This document shows, piece after piece, positions 27,201 through 35,800 of a stretch of DNA of 64,000 nt. A program made the position numbers and the translations under genes. Location: contig NC_067116.1 of NCBI RefSeq assembly GCF_021347895.1, forward strand, positions 39,141,677 to 39,205,676. Reading direction: 5' to 3'. Numbering within the stretch: position 1 is the stretch's first letter; each line of letters opens with the position of its first letter. Origin of the DNA: Acanthochromis polyacanthus. Its lineage: Eukaryota > Chordata > Actinopteri > Pomacentridae. The notes under the pieces are model-generated. The model was not told the origin of the DNA. It ran no database searches and saw nothing but the letters and a program-made list of their open reading frames with translations.

Positions 27201-30200
27201 ATGCAATAAATACTATGACGCTTTTTGTCAATTTTCGGATGACATACTAAACTATGATTTTTTTTGTCGATTTTTCTACGACATACTAAACTGTGACGTC
27301 TTTTGTCCATTTTTGGACAACATACTAAACTATGACGTTTTTGTCCGTTTTCGGACGACATACTAAACTATGACCTTTTTTGCCCATTTTCCAATGACAT
27401 ACTAAACTATGACGTTTTTTGTCCATTTTAGGACAACATACTAAACTATCACGCATTTTGTCCATTTTCGGACGACATACTAAACTATGACGTTTTTGTC
27501 CATTTTCGGACGACATACTAAACTATGACCTTTTTTGCCCATTTTCCAAAGACATACTAAACTATGACGTTTTTGTCCATTTTTGGACGACATACTAAAC
27601 TATGACGTTTTTGTCCATTTTCGGACGACATACTAAACTATGACCTTTTTTGCCCATTTTCCAAAGACATACTAAACTATGACGTTTTTTGTCCATTTTT
27701 GGATGACATACTAAACTATGACGTTTTTTGTCCATTTTCGGACGACATATTAAACTATGACGTTTTTATCCATTTTCGGACGACATACTCAACCATGACA
27801 TTTTTTGTCCATTTTCGGACGGCATATTAAACAATGATGTTTCTTGTCCATTTTTGGTCAACATACTAAACTATGATGTTTTTTTGTCCATTTTCCGACC
27901 ACATACGAAACTATGATGTTTTTTGTCCATTTTCGGACGACATACTAAACTATGACGTTTTTTGTCCATTTTCGGACGACATACTAAACCATGACATTTT
28001 TTGTCCATTTTCGGACGGCAAATTAAACAATGACGTTTCTTATCCATTTTTGGTCGACATACTAAACTATGATGTTTTTTGTCCATTTTCCGACCACATA
28101 CTAAACTATGATTTTTTTTGTCCATTTTCGGGCGACATACTAAACTATGACGTTTTTGTCCATTTTCAGACGACATACTAAACTATGACGTTTTTTGTCC
28201 ATTTTCGGACGACATACTAAACTATGACATTTCTTGTCCATTTTCGGACGGCATACTAAACAATGACGTTTCTTGTCCATTTTCGGACGCCATGCTAAAC
28301 TATGACGTTTTTTGTCCATTTTTAGATGACATACTAAACTATGACCTTTTTTGCCCATTTTCCAATGAAATACTAAACTATGACGTTTTTTGTCCATTTT
28401 CGGACGGCATATTAAACAATGATGTTTCTTATCCATTTTTGGTCAACATACTAAACTATGATGGTTTTTTGTCCATTTTCCGACCACATACTAAGCTATG
28501 ACGTTTTTTGTCCATTTTCAGACGACATACTAAACTATGACTTTTTTTCCATTTTCGGACGACATACTAAACTATGACATTTTTTGTCCATTGTCGGACG
28601 GCATTTTAAACAATGATGTTTCTTATCCATTTTTAGTGAACATACTAAACTATGACGTTTTTTGTCCATTTTCCAACGACATACTAAACTATGACGTTTT
28701 TGTCCATTTTCAGATGACATACTAAACTATGACATTTTTTGTCCATTTTCGGACGACATACTCAACAATGACCATATAGCTCATTGGGTTAAGTGCATGA
28801 TCCATGTACAGGGGCTGGTCTCCGACGCAGTGGCCAGGGTTTGATTCCTGCTCACGGCCCTCTGCCTAGTGTCTCCTTCTCCCTTATATTCTGTTTGCCT
28901 TCACCGTGACTATCTAATAAAGTGAAAAGTATTCATTGAAATAAAAAATCATCCATTTTTGGATGACATACTAAACTATGACATTTTTGTCCATTTTCAG
29001 ACGACATACTAAATTATGACCTTTGTTGCCCATTTTCCAATGACATACTAAACTGTGACGTTTTTTGTCCATTTTAGGACAACATACTGAACTATCACGC
29101 ATTTTGTCCATTTTCGGACGACATACTAAACTATGACGTTTTTTGTCCATTTTCAGATGACATACTAAACTATGACTTTTTTTCCATTTTCGGACGACAT
29201 ACTAAACGATGACATTTTTCGTCCATTGTCGGACGGCATATTAAACAATGATGTTTCTTATCCATTTTTAGTCAACATACTAAACTATGATGTTTTGTTG
29301 TCCATTTTCCGACCACATACTAAACTGTGACGTTTTTTGTCCATTTTCCGACGACATACTAAACTATGACGTTTTTTGTCCATTTTCGGACGACATACTA
29401 AACTATGACCTTTTTTGCCCATTTTTGGATGACATACTAAACTATGACATTTTTCGTCCATTGTCGGACGGCATATTAAACAATGATGTTTCTTATCCAT
29501 TTTTAGTCAACATACTAAACTATGATGTTTTGTTGTCCATTTTCCGACCACATACTAAACTATGACGTTTTTTGTCCATTTTCCAACCACATACTAAACT
29601 ATGACGTTTTTTGTCCATTTTCGGACGACATACTAAACTATGACCTTTTTTGCCCATTTTCGGATGACATACTAAACTATGACCTTTTTTGCCCATTTTC
29701 CAATGACATACTAAACTATGACGTTTTTTGTCCATTTTAGGACAACATACTAAACTATCACGCATTTTGTCCATTTTCGGACGACATACTAAACTGTGAC
29801 GTTTTTTGTCCATTTTCAGACGGCATACTAAACTATGACTTTTTTTCCATTTTCGGACGACATACTAAACTATGACATTTTTGTCCATTGTCGGACGGCA
29901 TTTTAAACAATGATGTTTCTTATCCATTTTTAGTGAACATACTAAACTATGACGTTTTTTGTCCATTTTCCATCGACATACTAAACTATGACGTTTTTTG
30001 TCCATTTTCAGATGACATACTAAACTATGACATTTTTTGTCCATTTTCGGACGACATACTCAACAATGACCATATAGCTCATTGGGTTAAGTGCGTGATC
30101 CATGTACAGGGGCTGGTCTCCGACGCAGTGGCCAGGGTTTGATTCCTGCTCACGGCCCTCTGCCTCGTGTCTCCTTCTCCCTTGTATTCTGTTTGCCTTC

Positions 30201-32767
30201 ACTGTGACTATCTAATAAAGTGAAAAGTATTCATTGAAATAAAAAATCATCCATTTTCGGATGACATACTAAACTATGACATTTTTGTCCATTTTCAGAC
30301 GACATACTAAATTATGACCTTTTTTGCCCATTTTCCAATGACATACTAAACTATGACATTTTTTGTCCATTTTAGGACAACATACTAAACTATCACGCAT
30401 TTTGTCCATTTTCGGACGACATACTAAACTATGACGTTTTTTGTCCATTTTCAGACGACATACTAAACTATGATTTTTTTTCCATTTTCGGACGACATAC
30501 TAAACGATGACATTTTTCGTCCATTGTCGGACGGCATATTAAACAATGATGTTTCTTATCCATTTTTAGTCAACATACTAAACTATGATGTTTTTTGTCC
30601 ATTTTCCGACGACATACTAAACTATGACGTTTTTTGTCCATTTTCGGACGACATACTAAACTATGACCTTTTTTGCCCATTTTCGGATGACATACTAAAC
30701 TATGACCTTTTTTGCCCATTTTCCAATGACATACTAAACTATGACGTTTTTTGTCCATTTTAGGACAACATACTAAACTATCACGCATTTTGTCCATTTT
30801 CGGACGACATACTAAACTATGACGTTTTTTGTCCATTTTCAGACGACATACTAAACTATGACTTTTTTCCATTTTCGGACGACATACTAAACCATGACAT
30901 TTTTTGTCCATTTTCGGACGGCATATTAAACAATGATGTTTCTTATCCATTTTTAGTCAACATACTAAACTATGACGTTTTTTTGTCCATTTTCCGACCA
31001 CATACTAAACTATCACATTTTTTGTCCATTTTCCAACGACATACTAAACTATGACGTTTTTGTCCATTTTCCAACGACATACTAAACTATGACGTTTTTT
31101 GTCCATTTTCGGATGACATACTAAACTATGACATTTTTGTCCATTTTCAGACGACATTCTAAACTATGACGTTTTTGTCCATTTTCGGACGACATACTAA
31201 ACTATGACCTTTTTTGCCTATTTTCCAATGACATACTAAACTATGACGCATTTTGTCCATTTTCCGACCACATACTAAACTATGACATTTTTTGTCCATT
31301 TTCCAACGACATACTAAACTATGACATTTTTTTGTCCATTTTCGGATGACATACTAAACCATGACATTTTTTGTCCATTTTTGGACGGCATATTAAACAA
31401 TGATGTTTCTTATCCATTTTTAGTCGACATACTAAACTATGATGTTTTTTTTGTCCATTTTCGGATGACATACTAAACTATGACGTTTTTTTGTCCATTT
31501 TCGGATGACACACTATACTATGATGTTTTTGATCATATTTTGGACGACATACTAAACTATGACATTTTTTGTCCATTTTCGGACGACATAATAAACTATG
31601 ATGTTTTTGTCCATTTTCAGATGAAAAATTACGTTTCTTGTCCATTTTTGAACGACATACTAAATTATGATGTTTTTGTCCAGTTTCAGACGAAAAATTA
31701 CGTTTTTGGTCAATTTTCGAAAGACATCCTGAAACTATGATGTTTTTATGCTTTTTGACGACATACTAAGCCATGACGTTTTCGTCATATTTTGGATTAC
31801 ATACTAACCTACGACATTTTAGTCACATGTTGGACGACATACTAAACTACGATGTTTGAGTGACATTTTGGACGACATACTGAACTTTGACATTTTTGGT
31901 CATATTTTCGACGACATTACGAAGATGCTGACGAAATCCCAAAATTCACATAAATTTGAAAGAAAATAGTTCCATGCTGTTGCTGTATAGCAATGGATGT
32001 GTCTAAACTTAGAAGCAGCTGGAATGAGGACAAGCTCTTCCGGTGTTTCCTGAAGAAAGGAGTGAAGGACAGAAAGATGAATTTGTGTTCTAAATAAGGC
32101 TGATGAGTGAACGTAAACAAAGACTTTGTGAAACATAATGAGCTTCACCATTGTCTGGTTGGGGTTTGCTACAATGCATGATCTAAATATGTAGCAGTAC
32201 TCAGAAACACCCCACAGTGTTCCTGTGTTCCTTCTATCATTTCCAACTAATAAATCACAGTCAATTTGTAGTAGGATCGCAATCTTGTGATCGTCAGCAG
32301 GTAACTGACACAGTGTTTATTTGTTGTCATGGTTACAGCGACACCGCCGGCAGCTATATCTGGCAATGGGAAGTCCTTAGCAAATCCGTGGATCCAGACT
32401 ATAAGCTGCATCACTGTGAAAATTTAATGAGTGGTCCTTTTGTCATTTCTGACTTCCCCTGAAAATTTCATCCAAATCCGTTAGCCCGTTTTTGAGTAGT
32501 GTTTCACACAGACAGATTCACAGACAATTGTACCCGATCGTCACATAACTCCATCCATCCATTCTCTGTACACCGCTTTATCCTCACTAGGGTCACGGGG
32601 GGTGCTGGAGCCTATCCCAGCTTTACCCGGAGAAAGCCCACGCATGCACAGGGAGAACATGCAAACGCCATGCAGAAAGATCCCAGGCCCAGATCCAGAC
32701 CAGGATTTGAACCGGGATCTTCTTGCTGCAAGGTGAAAGTGCTAACCACTACCCCACTGTGCAGCCC

Positions 32768-32856
<89 letters not shown>

Positions 32857-35800
32857 CAGATTGACAGTTGTTCCAAAAATTGTCTGGAATTGCATTCATT
32901 AAAACCCACTTACATACAGTTAAATATGCAGGTACAACAACTGATAAAGAAAGAAACACAGAAATCTCTATCACATGACTCACCCTATTGAACTGCTGCT
33001 GTAGCTTCTCATTCGCGTAATTTATACAGAACTGCTCAAAACTGTTGCGCTCAAAGGTCTCAAACCTGTTCAAAATGAGAGACACATGAATCTGTTCTAA
33101 AGACACACTAAAGTTACTAAACCACACACTGCAGATGGCTCTTCCACTCACCCATAGATGTCCAACACCCCTATAAAGGACTTGGCTCGTCTCCTCTGGG
33201 TGCTCAGAGCTGAGTTCAGTCTCTGCACAGTCCAAGTAAACAGCTGACCGTAAATGTGTTTAGCGAGTGCGTCTCTAGCCTCCACAGCCTGCTGACCGGT
33301 CATTGGTTTGACCAGCATCTCTCCTCCTACAGCCAATCTGCGATGGCAAATCCAGTGAGCCATCTGAGATCCTTCAACTCCTAAGAGCTTGGAGAAAATA
33401 GCCAGGGACCGGTCATTGGCCTGAGGAAGAACATAAAAACAATATTATTCACTCACAAAGGGATTGGAGTTGAGAGAAACTAAAGAAGAACATCCATTAC
33501 ATCAATAAAACTTCTGTCTGAACTCCTTCCACTGGCTTGAATGTCCACATTTCCCAGGTGCAGAACAGCTGACAGGATTCTGAAGAGCTCCATCTGTTGG
33601 TCTGACTGCACACCTGCAAATTCAGCATGCAGAAATCAAGAATTATCTGGTTGTACTTTCAAATTTATATCGTGTATGTGAATGAATATATTCAAATGCT
33701 GTACCCAGAATGGTGAAAGCATTGCGAGTGCGCTCCAGGTCTGACACGTCATCAGTACCAGGTATCTGCATCTCCCCTCCCTGGTTAGTGTAGCGGAAAC
33801 ACTCAGGTGCATCTGGAGACGACAAAACACATCACACACATTGTAAAATGCACTGCGAACATGTTGATCTTGTGGTAAAAGACTGAAGGAGTCGCCTGTC
33901 AGTCACCCAGTCTGAGAGATCTCATTTCAGGCAGCTCTCTGGAGGCGCACAGCTGATAGAAGATGTGGTAGTTTCTCTCTGCAGATGCCTTAAATGCACA
34001 TGAATATAAAGACAACATTCCTGAACACTTTCAAACACATTTGTGATGAAATAGCTACAAATGCGCAAATAATTTAATCCACCTCAGGCCAACGTTTACC
34101 TGGAAGACCACCCTGGACTTCTCCAGCAGGTATGTCCTCATGTTCGCCCCGATGATGTCGCCCTTCCTGCCAAAGCCGATCTCAATATACTTCCCAAAGC
34201 GACTGCTGTTGTCATTTCGAGTGGTTTTAGCATTCCCAATGGACTGCAGACAAAAAAAACACAGAATTATCTTCTTTTTCTAACTTTAAAAAGCACACAT
34301 GAGAGAAAATCCAGTACCTCCATGATAGGATTAGAAGCCAGAACTCTCTCCTCCACGCTGGTCTGCTGAGCTGCTCCTCCGACTACAGCAAAGTATCGCA
34401 TGGTGAATTTGGCTGAGACGGTTTTCCCAGATCCAGACTCCCCGCTGATGATGATCGACTGATTCTTCTCCTCTCTGTATGCACAGGTAGTACGACTTTC
34501 AGTGTTGTTGCAGGTTGAAAGCACACAGGTGAAGAAAGACTAAATTAAATGAATGTTTTGTGTACAGTTTGAGAGGCCCAGCCGACCTCCACTCTTTGAC
34601 CCCTGACCTGGTCATGGTGCGATAAGCTTCCTCAGCCACAGAGAAGATGTGAGGCTCCATGTCGGTCATGTCCTGACCGCTGTAAGCATCGATCACCTCC
34701 TCTCCATATATTGGGAGCTGATCATAAGGATTAATGGCCACTAACACAATTCCTGCAGGGACAGATGAGGGAAGTCATAACAGCCTGGATATAGACAGGA
34801 CTTTGGTTTACAAAGACCAATTGTTGAAGTCAGTATTTTTTAAAATAAGTTTAGCTACTGATTTCTGTATAGGGTATGCATTTAAATATATATATTTTTT
34901 GCAAAAACAATGGAGGTAGAAGAAGTAGCATCCTGACACAAGTACCTAATTTTCTCGAAATCGATTTACTCCTCGTTTATTAAAAATCAGCATGAACTTC
35001 TGTAACTAATAATTACAATGAAAACAAGGATATAATCACAATCTGATAAAAACAAAAACAACTTTTCTGCACTGAGATTATGAGCTGCTTTGCTCCCATA
35101 ACAAGTTTAGCTTCAGACTAGTGCAAAGAAAAGGCCCAAAATACACATTTTGAGTAAATGTGAGTTAATTAATAAGACAGAACCTTATTTGCAGATTTAA
35201 ACATACTATTTTGATATTTTCTTTAATACAACAAACAACTGTCTAAATGTAACTAACTGGGGAAGTTTCATAGTGACCTTTATTATTTAAACTATCATTT
35301 ACTCACCTGTTCTGTCTCCAATACCAAACTTTATCCTTATTTCTCTAAATAATGAAGGTTTTATTAAAGAGGTTTATTCTGATATTATTCACAGTCTGGT
35401 TTATAGAAAAAGTGCATTCCTTATCTACATGGCAAAATGCTTTTTTTTTTCTGGTTAGTGGCAGTATTTTTGGCCCTATAGTGAGATAAAAAATTATAAC
35501 CAAAGCCTTTTCTGCGAAACCTTGTCAACAAAATGGAACAAGAGCTTTGAACCTGACTTCTGCATAATCTGATAAATAACTTATTTTATACTTCTAACCA
35601 TAAAAACATCTGAAAACCTGTAACACAGAAATCATTCTTGATGTAAGTCGTCAGTGAGGGAAGTTTAATGGCAACATTTATGGGTGAAAAATTCAGTTGA
35701 AGTGTTTGGAAGCAGAGTGGTCTAACCCACTTTCTGTAGTTCTTGAGAAAAATGGGTTCAAAGTTTTGTGTTCGAGAATGGTCAAACATTCGAAGCACCT

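Larger units (their letters stand above)
11575..31930. repeat. 39-bp tandem array (minisatellite/satellite), about 20 kb
   Basis: The unit is 39 bp, reading on + as GACGTTTTTT, then GTCCATTTTCGGAC, then GACATACTAAACTAT. Allowing for embedded SINEs there are roughly 450 copies, with one- to three-base length changes in the T-run and many point variants (GATG or GACA for GACG, CAGACG or CGGATG for CGGACG). Because 39 is 13 codons, frames stay open: [13 protein letters not shown] on + and [13 protein letters not shown] on minus. A two-unit variant (GGACGGCATATTAAACAATG followed by GTTTCTTATCCATTTTTGG) recurs many times. Larger blocks are duplicated at offsets of about 2.1, 6.46, 9.48 and 11.46 kb. 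No known satellite family was recognised. Confidence 0.97.
10839..32983 (-). other. myo5: Giant myosin V intron 11 (about 22 kb)
   Basis: Bounded by a donor after [10 protein letters not shown] (32984) and an acceptor before [10 protein letters not shown] (10838), both at phase 0. The other introns of this gene in the window are about 60 bp to 1.4 kb. Nearly all the excess is the 39-bp array at about 11575-31930 plus interspersed repeats. 10839-11574 has no recognisable gene or repeat. Confidence 0.9.

Noticed and set aside
13629..30247. tRNA genes suggested by box A/box B motifs in the array
   Set aside because: Motifs belong to tRNA-derived SINEs. The sequence between boxes and the missing acceptor stem do not give a functional tRNA, and A-rich tails follow.
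12182..31740. Dozens of ORFs of 60-136 residues on both strands in the array, with cysteine-containing 13-residue repeats
   Set aside because: They are by-products of a 39-bp (13-codon) unit without stops. Frames break wherever the T-run length changes, both strands are open at once, and no start context, signal or conserved protein is seen.
11575..31930. CRISPR-like look of regularly spaced repeats
   Set aside because: There are no unique spacers, the whole unit repeats, and the context is vertebrate introns.
32612..33235. 207-residue minus-strand ORF containing a long tyrosine run
   Set aside because: It reads through myosin exon 11, its intron, the (AAT)n microsatellite and a SINE. The Tyr run is the microsatellite.
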